DNA from: Deltaproteobacteria bacterium
Lineage (GTDB): Bacteria > Myxococcota_A > UBA796 > SXON01
Direction: 5' to 3'
NCBI GenBank assembly: GCA_947490345.1
Contig: CANLGL010000031.1
Location: forward strand, 1 to 53,575
Length of the DNA: 53,575 nucleotides
Position numbers and translations under genes: made by a program. This document shows positions 25,914 through 33,864 of this stretch, piece after piece; position 1 is the first letter of the stretch; every line of letters begins with the position of its first letter. The notes beneath the pieces are model-generated. The model did not search any database. It was not told the origin of the DNA and was given only the letters and a program-made list of their open reading frames with translations.

Positions 25914-28900
25914 TTGGCGACACTGGCTGCCCTCCTCGGATTGGTCGGCAATGCCTTGGCGGTCGACGGCCACGGCGCTCCTATCGCCCCGTGCGTCACG
26001 GACGGCGCTGCGCCGCTGGTCGCCTGGTCCCCGGGTCTGGCCGAACGCGCCACCGTCAGCGCCTGTGCGACGGTCGAGTTGGCGTCCGCACCGGTTGTCG
26101 CCACCGTCACCGACGCCGAAGGCACCCACACCTACACGCCGCTCGACGACGTCTTCGGACTCCACGTGGGCGGCACCTACGGGTTCGGGCGCATCGGCCT
26201 GGGGCTCGACCTTCCGCTCTGGCTCGCGACGAGCGGCGCCGACCGCGTGATGAATCCGTCAAGTGTTGGTGACGCGCGCTTGTATGCGCCGATCGGCCTC
26301 GTAGCCGCGCGGCCCGGCGGCGTCGGCGTGGACGGTGTGATCGAGTTGGTCCTCCCCACGGGCGACCCGGAGCTGCTGCTCGGGAGCGGTGGTATCGGCG
26401 GCGCCGCGCATCTGGTCGTCGGCGGCCGGGGGGACAGGCTTGCGGGCACCGTGGACTTCGGGGTCGGCTACGGCGCCGGTGGCTCCCTGCTTGGGCAGGA
26501 CACCAGCCTCTGGGCGCGGCTGGCGCTGGCCGGAGACTGGCGCCCGGTGCCGATCGTGGCGGTGGGCGGGGAGCTGTGGTTCCAGGCGGCGCCACTCTCG
26601 CAGAGCAGCTTCCTGGCGTCGAGCCCCGGCGAAGCCCTTTTGCGCGTCGGGGCCAATGTCGGTCCCGGGCTGACCCTTTCGCTGGCCGGGGGCACTGCGT
26701 TCACCCCGGGCGTCGGCGCTGCCAACCTACGTGGGTACCTGCGCCTTGGCTGGACGCAGGCCCCAAAACGATCGGTGCTCGCGCCGATCGAGGCCGTGGT
26801 CGCGCCGACCGTCCCGGGCCCGTACGACGTGCTCCTGTCCGTTCGAGATTCTGCGGGTGCGCCCGTAGACGCCACGGTCTCCTGGGTCGGCCCGCAGGCC
26901 CCTGTCCCCACCACCACCGGGAAGGACGGCGACGCGCGCAGCACGCTCACGCCCGGCGCCTACACCTTGACCGTGTCTGGCGAGGGGTACGGCACGCAGC
27001 GTCGTGACTTTGAAATGTCGGCAGACCGCTTCCGGCCCGAGCGCGTGCAGGTGATCCTGCATCCGACCTCCGGCGAGGCGACGCTGGCGCTGGCGGTGGA
27101 GGACGCCGAGGGCCGGCGGGTTTCGGGCGCCGTCGTCAACGTGGACGGGGCTCTCTACGGCACCACCGCGACCGGAGGCAACCTCGAGGTGGACGGCATG
27201 AGCACGGGCGACCACAAGCTCACCGTCGCCCACCCGGACTTCCGAGGGCACGGCGCCGTCGACGTCGAAGTGCCCCAGGCGCCCGGCGCGGCCGCTCGGA
27301 TCACCCTCGAACGCCCGCCGGGGAGCGTCCACGTCGTCACTCGCGGCAAAAACGGACCGGTGCCCGACGCCCGCGTCCGCTTCTCCGGCCCTGAAGAGCT
27401 CGAGCCCAAGGACATCGGCACCGACGGCGAGCGCACCTTCACGCTGTTGCCCGGCCATTGGATCCTCGTGGCCAGCGGCCAGGACCTCGGCACGCAGGAG
27501 CGGGAATTCGAGGTCGAGGCGGGAAAGACGGCGTTGGTGGTCATCGAGGTGCGACTGAACGAGAGCGAGGCGGGGCAGAGCCGACTGGTCGTGCGCGTCG
27601 TGGATCCCACCGGTGAGCCGGTCGAGGGGGCCGAGGTGCTCGTGGACGGCGTGAGTGTGGGACGCACGGCCAACAGCGGCAGCCTCACGCTGAGCGAGCT
27701 GCGAGCGGGCGATCGGAGGGTGCACGCCCGCGCCGACCGCTTCCGGGACGCCGCTGAACGCACCGCGACGATCGGGGCGGGGACGCGCGAGCTGTTGATC
27801 CCCTTGGCCTGGCGGCCCGGCCAACTCCGCGTGATCGCGCGGGGGGTCGAACAGGCGATGGTGGACGCGCGGGTGCGCTTCTCCGGCCCGGAAGAGCTGC
27901 CGCCGACCAACCTCGGACCGGACGGGGAAGCCTGGTTCGAGCTGGCGGCCGGCGTCTGGACGCTCGCGATCGCGTCGCCCACCTACGGCGTGCAGGAGCG
28001 CGACGTCGTCATCAAACCCGACGACATCGCTGTCGTCGACATTGACGCCGGGCTGTTGACAGAGGATGGCGGCTCGGTCCTGTCGTTGTCCGTCTACGAC
28101 GAGGCGGCGCAGCCCTTTGCGGGCGCTGAAGTCGTCCTCGACGGGCGTTCGGTCGGAACCACCGCCACGGCGGGGACCATCGAGCTGGGGAGCCTCAAGT
28201 CCGGCAAACACGAGCTGCGCTGCACCGCCGAGGGGATGAAGCCCAAGGTCAGCTCCGTCTCCCTCGGCGCCGGGCGGACGGAGCTGGACGTCAAGCTGGA
28301 GCCGCTCGCCCGCTTGGTCCGCATCGTGGCCACCGGTCCCGACGGTCCCGCGACCGATGCGCTCGTCCGCGGCTGGGGCGCCGAGGTGCTGCCGCCCGTC
28401 AGCGTCGACGAATCCGGACGCCGCGAGCTTCGGCTCGACACCGGCATGTGGACGCTGGTCGCCGTCTCGGAGCGCCTCGGCATCGCCGAGCGCGATGTGG
28501 ACGTGAAGAAGGCGACCACGGCCTTGCCGGTCGAGCTGGTTTTACGGCCCACGGCGCCGGACCGGGGTGCGCTCTTGGTGGAGCTTGTCGATCCGGCGGG
28601 CCGGCCAGTCGCGGGCGCCACCCTTCGTGTGGATGGTGTCGCCACCCCGGGCGGCGCGGCCGGAATCGTGATGTTGGAGGATCGTCCGCTCGGGGTGGTG
28701 AAGCTGGCCGCCGGCGCGCCCGGCTTCCGTACCAGCGAGACCGACACCGTCGAGATCGTGCGCGGCATGCAGACGCGCCGGCTACGGCTGGAGTGGGCCC
28801 CGCGGCCGATCGACGTGCTCGTCCGGGACGGCGCCGGCAGGGGGGTGGACGCCGAGGTTCGCGTCTTCGGTCCGGGGCGCGCGGAGCCGGCGCAATCCGG

Positions 28901-29411
28901 GTCGACGGGCGCGCGCTTTGCGCTGCGGCCTGGCACCTGGCAGATCGTCGCGAGTGCGAAGGGCTTCGGCCCCTGGCGGAAGGACCTCGAAGTCGTCGCC
29001 GGCGAGGCCGCCATCGAGGTGGTGGCCAACCTCGCCGCCGAACGGGTCGAGCTCACCCACACCAGCGTCGTGATCCGCGATCAGGTTCGCTTTGCCTACG
29101 ACAAAGCCGACATCGACGAGGCCAGCTACCCGCTCCTCGAGCAGGTGGCCTCGACGCTCCTGCTCCACCCCGAAATCGCTCGCATCCAGGTTCAGGGTCA
29201 CACCGACAGCCGCGGCGCCGAGATCTACAACTTCGATCTGTCGCAGCGCCGCGCCGAGGCGGTGCGCGCCTACCTGTTGCGCCGCGGGGTCGAGGCGGGC
29301 CGGGTCGTCGCGCAGGGTTACGGCACGGCACGCCCGCTCGGCACAAACGACACCGAAGCCGGCCGCGCCCGCAACCGGCGCGTGCAGTTCGAGATTCTCC
29401 CGCCCCCCTGA
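25914..29411 (+). CDS. OmpA-family outer-membrane protein with five internal 164-residue repeats
   Basis: A 1165-residue protein. Signal peptide (ATLAALLGLVGNALA), then about 280 residues rich in alternating hydrophobic strands and Gly (likely beta-barrel or autotransporter-like), then tandem carboxypeptidase-regulatory/PEGA-like beta domains, then an OmpA C-terminal peptidoglycan-binding domain at about residues 1050-1160 (VRFAYDKADIDE, QGHTDSRGAE, RRAEAVRAYLL, GRARNRRVQFEIL). The marker strand (VRFSGPEEL or similar) recurs near residues 320, 484, 651, 815 and 979, a period of about 164. TTG 25914 is the first ordinary start codon; a CTG at 25902 has GGAGG five bases upstream and would overlap the previous stop by 4 nt, so it may be the real start. 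It likely bridges outer membrane and cell wall. Confidence 0.88.
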   Translation: MATLAALLGLVGNALAVDGHGAPIAPCVTDGAAPLVAWSPGLAERATVSACATVELASAPVVATVTDAEGTHTYTPLDDVFGLHVGGTYGFGRIGLGLDLPLWLATSGADRVMNPSSVGDARLYAPIGLVAARPGGVGVDGVIELVLPTGDPELLLGSGGIGGAAHLVVGGRGDRLAGTVDFGVGYGAGGSLLGQDTSLWARLALAGDWRPVPIVAVGGELWFQAAPLSQSSFLASSPGEALLRVGANVGPGLTLSLAGGTAFTPGVGAANLRGYLRLGWTQAPKRSVLAPIEAVVAPTVPGPYDVLLSVRDSAGAPVDATVSWVGPQAPVPTTTGKDGDARSTLTPGAYTLTVSGEGYGTQRRDFEMSADRFRPERVQVILHPTSGEATLALAVEDAEGRRVSGAVVNVDGALYGTTATGGNLEVDGMSTGDHKLTVAHPDFRGHGAVDVEVPQAPGAAARITLERPPGSVHVVTRGKNGPVPDARVRFSGPEELEPKDIGTDGERTFTLLPGHWILVASGQDLGTQEREFEVEAGKTALVVIEVRLNESEAGQSRLVVRVVDPTGEPVEGAEVLVDGVSVGRTANSGSLTLSELRAGDRRVHARADRFRDAAERTATIGAGTRELLIPLAWRPGQLRVIARGVEQAMVDARVRFSGPEELPPTNLGPDGEAWFELAAGVWTLAIASPTYGVQERDVVIKPDDIAVVDIDAGLLTEDGGSVLSLSVYDEAAQPFAGAEVVLDGRSVGTTATAGTIELGSLKSGKHELRCTAEGMKPKVSSVSLGAGRTELDVKLEPLARLVRIVATGPDGPATDALVRGWGAEVLPPVSVDESGRRELRLDTGMWTLVAVSERLGIAERDVDVKKATTALPVELVLRPTAPDRGALLVELVDPAGRPVAGATLRVDGVATPGGAAGIVMLEDRPLGVVKLAAGAPGFRTSETDTVEIVRGMQTRRLRLEWAPRPIDVLVRDGAGRGVDAEVRVFGPGRAEPAQSGSTGARFALRPGTWQIVASAKGFGPWRKDLEVVAGEAAIEVVANLAAERVELTHTSVVIRDQVRFAYDKADIDEASYPLLEQVASTLLLHPEIARIQVQGHTDSRGAEIYNFDLSQRRAEAVRAYLLRRGVEAGRVVAQGYGTARPLGTNDTEAGRARNRRVQFEILPPP

Positions 29412-29423
29412 TCGGAGCCCCCC

Positions 29424-29837
29424 TTGCGCCTCGCCTTCGTACTGAGCCCCCTCTGTCTCTCCGCCTGCACCCCGCTCGTCGGCGAGTGGGAGGGTGACGC
29501 GACCTGCGGCGACGTCGAGCAGCACATCGACTTCGAGTTGGAGTGGGACAACGACCACTACGAGGGCGAGGGCCTGCTCACCTACAACGGCTCCGCCGGG
29601 GGTTTTGACGCCGAGCTACGGGTGGAGTTCGACGTCGAGGTGGACCCGGAGATCGACAACGACGGCGATCTCGACGTCGAGGCCGAGAGCACGAAGTGCC
29701 ACTATGTGTTCGGCGGCGACGAGATCGAGTACACCTGCACCACGGCCCTGGACCCCGACGCCGTCTTCACCTGGGATCGCGCCGACGTCATCGAGATCTC
29801 CGGCTCGTGTGACGGCGAGTTGGAGCGGGAGAAGTAG
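29424..29837 (+). CDS. Small acidic lipoprotein, unknown function
   Basis: A 137-residue protein from TTG 29424 with GGAG seven bases upstream. LSPLCLSAC is a lipoprotein signal with lipidated Cys at 15. The mature part is very acidic (VEVDPEIDNDGDLDVEAES) and beta-rich, with four further Cys (ATCGDV, TKCHYVF, YTCTT, GSCDGEL). It lies 12 bp after the OmpA-family gene and is probably co-expressed at the outer membrane. No family recognised. Confidence 0.65.
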   Translation: MRLAFVLSPLCLSACTPLVGEWEGDATCGDVEQHIDFELEWDNDHYEGEGLLTYNGSAGGFDAELRVEFDVEVDPEIDNDGDLDVEAESTKCHYVFGGDEIEYTCTTALDPDAVFTWDRADVIEISGSCDGELEREK

Positions 29838-29860
29838 GGCGGCGCGTTAGCAGCGGTCTC

Positions 29861-30799
29861 ATGGCACTCCCCAGCACCCCCGGCACCTGGTCCCTGGTCA
29901 CCTTCACCTCCGATGCCGCGGCCATCGCCGCCTTGGGAGAGCTGCAGTCGCGCCACCCCAGCTTCCGCTACGTGGCGATCGTGCCGATCGCCCTTGACGC
30001 GCCGACGGGTGTGGCGGTGCTGGTGGACGTGGGCGGCCGGCTGGCTGACGCGGTCGGCGTGCGCACGACGCACACGTTTGTCGTCGACGGGCGCGGCACC
30101 ATCAGCCATCAGTGGCACGGCGTACCCGAGGCCGAAGCGGTTGCGGTGTACGCCGAGCGGCCGGCGATGCCGAGCGGCGCACCGGCGTGGCTTTTCCCGG
30201 TGCTCGCCGCCGCAGTGCTCATCGTCGGCATCGGCGCGTGGGCCGGGACGCGCACCCCGAGTACACCCGCGCCGCCGGCGCTGGTCAAGCCGATTGTTGA
30301 AGCCACGGGCGACGTCGCCGAGGACGACGGCGAGGAGGCCGCAGAGGACGAAGCCGAGGCTCCCGCCGGCGCTGCGGGCGGAAAGCGGGGAGCGCGCGGC
30401 AACAAGGTCGGCGACTGGGCCATCCGCCCTCCCAAGGCCGCGGCTGAGTCGGCCACGCTCGACGGCGACACCTTGATCCTCAGCGCCTCTGCCGACGCCG
30501 TACGCTCCGCCTGCAAGGGCCCCATCGAGCTGACCGGGCCAGTGACCGTCGAGGCCGAATGGAAGTTGGACGGCATCGCCGGGGGGGTGGCCAAGCTCGT
30601 CGCGCGCCAGGCCGACGCCAACGGCAAGGTGATTCGCGGCCCCACGGGCCGATCGATGGTCGCACGTGGGAAGGGCACCGGTCAGTGGAAGGCGGTCACC
30701 GCGGAGGTCACACCAGCCGACGGCGCGGCCAAATTGTTCGTCTGCCTTGAGCTCGACAAGGGCGCCGGTAGCGCCTCGATCAGGGGTGTGCGTCCGTAA
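29861..30799 (+). CDS. Single-pass membrane protein with thioredoxin-like N-terminus, unknown function
   Basis: A 312-residue protein. Residues 1-100 resemble a thioredoxin/AhpC-TSA-like fold (LVTFTSDAAAIAALGELQ, VAIVPIALDAP, then HTFVVDGRGTISHQW) but lack the CxxC or peroxidatic Cys. One membrane segment follows (LFPVLAAAVLIVGIGAW), then an Ala/Glu-rich linker and a C-terminal beta domain of about 130 residues (GPIELTGPVTVEAEWKL, FVCLELDKG) that looks like a carbohydrate-binding or jelly-roll fold. The redox role is probably lost. Its 3' end overlaps the convergent aminotransferase gene by 20 bp. Confidence 0.55.
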   Translation: MALPSTPGTWSLVTFTSDAAAIAALGELQSRHPSFRYVAIVPIALDAPTGVAVLVDVGGRLADAVGVRTTHTFVVDGRGTISHQWHGVPEAEAVAVYAERPAMPSGAPAWLFPVLAAAVLIVGIGAWAGTRTPSTPAPPALVKPIVEATGDVAEDDGEEAAEDEAEAPAGAAGGKRGARGNKVGDWAIRPPKAAAESATLDGDTLILSASADAVRSACKGPIELTGPVTVEAEWKLDGIAGGVAKLVARQADANGKVIRGPTGRSMVARGKGTGQWKAVTAEVTPADGAAKLFVCLELDKGAGSASIRGVRP

Positions 30800-32090
30800 T
30801 TGCCAGGCCGGCGTCCAAGATGGCGAACGCGTCGTCGATCTGCGCTTCGGTGATGCACAGCGGCGGGTTGCACATCACGCCGTCCCAACGGACCAGCGTG
30901 ACGAGCCCGTGGTCGATGAGGAAGCGGTTCAGCTTGGCCATGACCGGATGGTTGTCCGGGTAGTGCGCGATGGGTTGGCCGGCCTTGTCTTGGAGTTCGA
31001 GGATCCCGAACAGACCAAAACACCGTGAGCGGCGCACCGAGGAGTGTTTGAGCCGCAGCCGTTCCATGTGCGCGCGCATGATCGGCTCCATGCGCGTGGC
31101 GTTGTCGACCATGCCCTCGCCAATGAGCACGTCGATCGCCGCCAGTGCGCACGCCAGCAAGGTGGGATGGGCATTGTAGGTGAGCCCGCCCCAGAAGACG
31201 TTGTCGCGGAAGTGGGCGGCGATGGGGTCAGACACCGCCATCGCACCGAGTGGCAGATACGAGCTGGTGAGCCCCTTGGCCATGGTGAGGATGTCGGGAA
31301 CGATCCCACCATGCTCGAACGCGAAGAGTTTTCCGGTGCGGCCCCACCCACACATCACCTCGTCGCAGATGAGCAGGATGCCGTATTTGTCCAGGAGGGC
31401 GCGCAGGCCCTTGAGCCAGCCGCGCGGGGGCATGAGAATGCCGTTGGTGCCGGTGACGGTCTCGATGATCATCGCGGCGATGGTGTGGGGGCCCTCGGCC
31501 CGGATCGTCTCCTCCAGGTAGCGGAGGTGATTCTTCGTGATCTCGTCCTCGTCCGCTCCGAACGAGTAGTCGTAGGGCCAGGGATCCATCACCCGGACAA
31601 AACCAGGCGCGCCCGGCTCGTTGTACCAACGCCGATTGTCACCCGTGGCTTGGAGCGTGAGGTTGGTGCTGCCGTGGTAGCTGCGGTATCGCGACAGTAT
31701 TTTCGTTCGCCCAGAGTACAGGCGCGCCGCGCGTATGGCATTTTCATTCGCTTCGGCGCCGCCGAGGGTGAAGAAGAACGTGTTCAGGTTTCCTGGCACC
31801 AGCTCGGCGAGGCGACGGCCGACGCGCGCGCGGATCTCGGTGGCCGCCCCTGGATACGCGAAGGCCAACGTCTTCATCTGTTCGGTGACCGCGGCGAGCA
31901 CCTTCGGGTGCCCGTGCCCGATATTCACCGACATCAGGCCGCTGTTCCAGTCGAGGTAGCGCTTGCCGTCTACATCCCAGAGGTAGACGCCCTCCGCGCG
32001 GGCGATGGCCAGCGGGTCGACCTTTCCGGTGGCGGACCAGGAGTAGAGCGTGGTTTCCAGGCAGGCGGAGACGATTTCATCGCGGGTCAT
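30780..32090 (-). CDS. Class III PLP-dependent aminotransferase
   Basis: A 436-residue enzyme of the class III (omega-amino acid:pyruvate) aminotransferase family. Key segments are YLDWNSGLMSVNIGHGHP, FTLGGAEANENAIRAAR, YRSYHGSTNLTLQATG, LICDEVMCGWGRTGKLFA (with the cofactor-binding Asp) and TMAKGLTSSYLPLGAM (Schiff-base Lys), then FWGGLTYNAHP. It moves an amino group between a terminal amine or beta/omega amino acid and a keto acid. The substrate cannot be named; the family includes taurine, beta-alanine and diamine enzymes. ATG 32090 is the start that gives the normal length. It is divergent from the EamA transporter (44 bp), so the two may share a control region. Confidence 0.9.
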   Translation of the reverse strand: MTRDEIVSACLETTLYSWSATGKVDPLAIARAEGVYLWDVDGKRYLDWNSGLMSVNIGHGHPKVLAAVTEQMKTLAFAYPGAATEIRARVGRRLAELVPGNLNTFFFTLGGAEANENAIRAARLYSGRTKILSRYRSYHGSTNLTLQATGDNRRWYNEPGAPGFVRVMDPWPYDYSFGADEDEITKNHLRYLEETIRAEGPHTIAAMIIETVTGTNGILMPPRGWLKGLRALLDKYGILLICDEVMCGWGRTGKLFAFEHGGIVPDILTMAKGLTSSYLPLGAMAVSDPIAAHFRDNVFWGGLTYNAHPTLLACALAAIDVLIGEGMVDNATRMEPIMRAHMERLRLKHSSVRRSRCFGLFGILELQDKAGQPIAHYPDNHPVMAKLNRFLIDHGLVTLVRWDGVMCNPPLCITEAQIDDAFAILDAGLAITDAHP

Positions 32091-32134
32091 GGGTGCGAGC
32101 CTATCCCGGCGCCGGGCCGGCATAGACGCGCACC

Positions 32135-32968
32135 GTGCCGCTGTTTGCGCTCGCGCTGGTCCTCGTTGCCGCGTGCACCCACGCCATCTGGAACCTGTAC
32201 GCCAAACGGGCGGCGGCGTCCCGGCACTTTGTCTGGGCGTACTCCGCGATGGCGACCGTGTTGTGGGCGCCGGGCCTCGCGATCGTCGCGCTGCCGACGG
32301 CAAGCTGGGTGGTGCTCGCAGCGCTGCTGGGGACGGGTGTGCTCCACGTGGCCTACTCACTGGCGTTGCAAAGGGCGTATGCGCTGGCGGACCTGTCGGT
32401 GGTCTACCCCGTGGTGCGCGGCACGGGGCCGCTGTTGGCCTTCATCGGCGCAGCCGCCTTCTTGGGCGAGCGGCCGTCATTATTGGCGGCCGGGGGCGCG
32501 GCTCTCGTCGTGCTCGGCGTATTTCTGTTGTCGGGCGGGCGCACCAACCGCAGCGGATTACTCGCCGGTGTCGCGACAGGAGCGCTGGTCGCCGCCTATA
32601 CGTTGTGCGATGGCTGGGCGGTGAAGTCGCTCTTGCTGGCGCCGCTCCTGGTCGACTGGGCGGGGAATGCGTTCCGCGTGGCGGCGTTGGCCCCGCGCAC
32701 CTGGCGGGAGCGCGACACGCTGCGGGCGGAGCTTGCCCAGTACCGCTGGGAGATGCTCGCCGTCGCAGTCCTCGGGCCGCTCGGCTACATCCTGGTGCTG
32801 TCGGCGATGCAACTGGCGCCGATCGGGCACGTGGCCCCGGCTCGCGAATTGTCGATGCTGGTTGCGGCGTGGCTGGGCGGGCGGGTGCTTGGCGAAGGCC
32901 ACACCGGCCGGCGGCTCGGCGCGTCGGTGCTGATCGTGGCCGGGGTCGTGGCGCTGGCGAGGGCGTGA
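32135..32968 (+). CDS. EamA/DMT-family transporter
   Basis: A 277-residue integral membrane protein with about ten segments in two homologous halves, the layout of EamA drug/metabolite transporters. Motifs include HAIWNLYAKRAAA in the first helix, YPVVRGTGPLLAFIGAAAFLGERPS (end of repeat one) and the matching LAPIGHVAPARELSMLVAAWLGGRVLGEG in repeat two. It probably exports a small metabolite. GTG start. The shared divergent promoter region with the aminotransferase suggests a related amine or amino-acid substrate, which is inference. Confidence 0.85.
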   Translation: MPLFALALVLVAACTHAIWNLYAKRAAASRHFVWAYSAMATVLWAPGLAIVALPTASWVVLAALLGTGVLHVAYSLALQRAYALADLSVVYPVVRGTGPLLAFIGAAAFLGERPSLLAAGGAALVVLGVFLLSGGRTNRSGLLAGVATGALVAAYTLCDGWAVKSLLLAPLLVDWAGNAFRVAALAPRTWRERDTLRAELAQYRWEMLAVAVLGPLGYILVLSAMQLAPIGHVAPARELSMLVAAWLGGRVLGEGHTGRRLGASVLIVAGVVALARA

Positions 32969-33025
32969 TGGCTCGACGAAGGCTGCCGGTCTCGTGGCGC
33001 CAAAAACATCGGTTACGCGCCGGAG

Positions 33026-33065
33026 TTGACCACCCCGCAACCGTGATGTACATTATAGATGTTCA
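33026..33065 (+). promoter_or_regulatory. Likely promoter and operator of the toxin-antitoxin pair
   Basis: TTGACC at 33026-33031 and TACATT at 33049-33054 are 17 bp apart, a plausible housekeeping promoter. A 19-bp imperfect palindrome, TGTACAT-TATAG-ATGTTCA (33047-33065, arms 6 of 7 matching), overlaps the -10 element and ends 11 bp before the preferred GTG start, where an autoregulating antitoxin would bind. Confidence 0.55.
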
Positions 33066-33076
33066 TAGAGCGTCCG

Positions 33077-33355
33077 GTGTCGAGGTCCTGCTCCATCGCT
33101 GAAACCCGAGTGCAACTGCCCCGCCTCATCCGCGAGGTAGAAGGGGGCGAACCCGTTCGCATCACCCGCCGTGGACGGCCCGTGGCCGTCATCGTTTCGG
33201 AAGCGGAGTTTCGACGCCTCGCGGGATCGTCGCCCGCGCTCGTCGCGGACTACCAGCGCTGGCGAAGTGCGTGGTCGGCGGACGAAAGCACGCTGCCGGA
33301 TGGCTACTACGACAGCCTTCGCAGCCACGAACCGGGACGCGACGTGAACCTGTGA
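33077..33355 (+). CDS. Phd/YefM-family antitoxin
   Basis: A 92-residue protein in the Phd/YefM fold: CSIAETRVQLPRLIREVEGG, then EPVRITRRGRPVAVIVSEAEFRRL. Such antitoxins bind their own promoter with the N-terminal domain and block the toxin with the C-terminal tail. I prefer GTG 33077 over ATG 33059, since the earlier codon sits inside the proposed promoter/operator and the family normally starts a few residues before SIAEA. Its stop overlaps the toxin start by 4 nt (GTGA). Confidence 0.87.
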   Translation: MSRSCSIAETRVQLPRLIREVEGGEPVRITRRGRPVAVIVSEAEFRRLAGSSPALVADYQRWRSAWSADESTLPDGYYDSLRSHEPGRDVNL

Positions 33356-33783
33356 CCCGGTATCTGCTCGACACCAACATCGTGTCCGCGTATTTTCGCG
33401 CCGCGCCGGACGATCCGCTGGTGACCAAGATCGCCGCGCACAGCGGCGAACTGGCCATCGCATCGGTCGTCTGGCACGAGCTGCGCTACGGCTGGCGACT
33501 GCTTGCCGAGTCCCGCCGCAAGGCGGCCCTCGGGGAGTTTCTCGAGTCGGTCGTCCGCCCGAACTTCCCGATCCTGGAGTACGACGCGGGGGCTGCGGAC
33601 TGGCACGCACACCAGAGAGCCCTCCTGCGCGACCAGGGGGTCGTGCCTCCCTTTGTCGATGGGCAAATCGCCGCCGTCGCCGGCGCGCGGGACCTCACGG
33701 TCGTCACCGAAAACATGCGTCACTTCAAGGTGTTCGCCAGCATACGCCTGGAACGTTGGCCGATCCTCGGTTCCGGCGCCTGA
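33352..33783 (+). CDS. vapC: PIN-domain ribonuclease toxin, VapC/FitB-like
   Basis: A 143-residue PIN-domain protein. YLLDTNIVSAYF holds the first catalytic Asp, ASVVWHELRYGW the conserved Glu, VDGQIAAVA the next Asp and TVVTENMRHF the last acidic/Asn position. These residues bind the metal ions that cut RNA. GTG start overlaps the antitoxin stop. Genes of this type form stress-responsive or addiction modules; this one sits between a transporter and the hybrid synthase locus. Confidence 0.9.
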   Translation: MTRYLLDTNIVSAYFRAAPDDPLVTKIAAHSGELAIASVVWHELRYGWRLLAESRRKAALGEFLESVVRPNFPILEYDAGAADWHAHQRALLRDQGVVPPFVDGQIAAVAGARDLTVVTENMRHFKVFASIRLERWPILGSGA

Positions 33784-33864
33784 CTTGACCGCGCCGGGCG
33801 GCCGCCCCGATGGGTTGGTTCCCCAAGCCACCAGTGGATAGACTCCGCCTTTCCCCGAGCCCCC

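Noticed and set aside
26727..28211. 494-codon minus-strand frame opposite the OmpA-family gene
   Set aside because: Its apparent internal repetition simply mirrors the 164-residue repeats of the real gene on the other strand.
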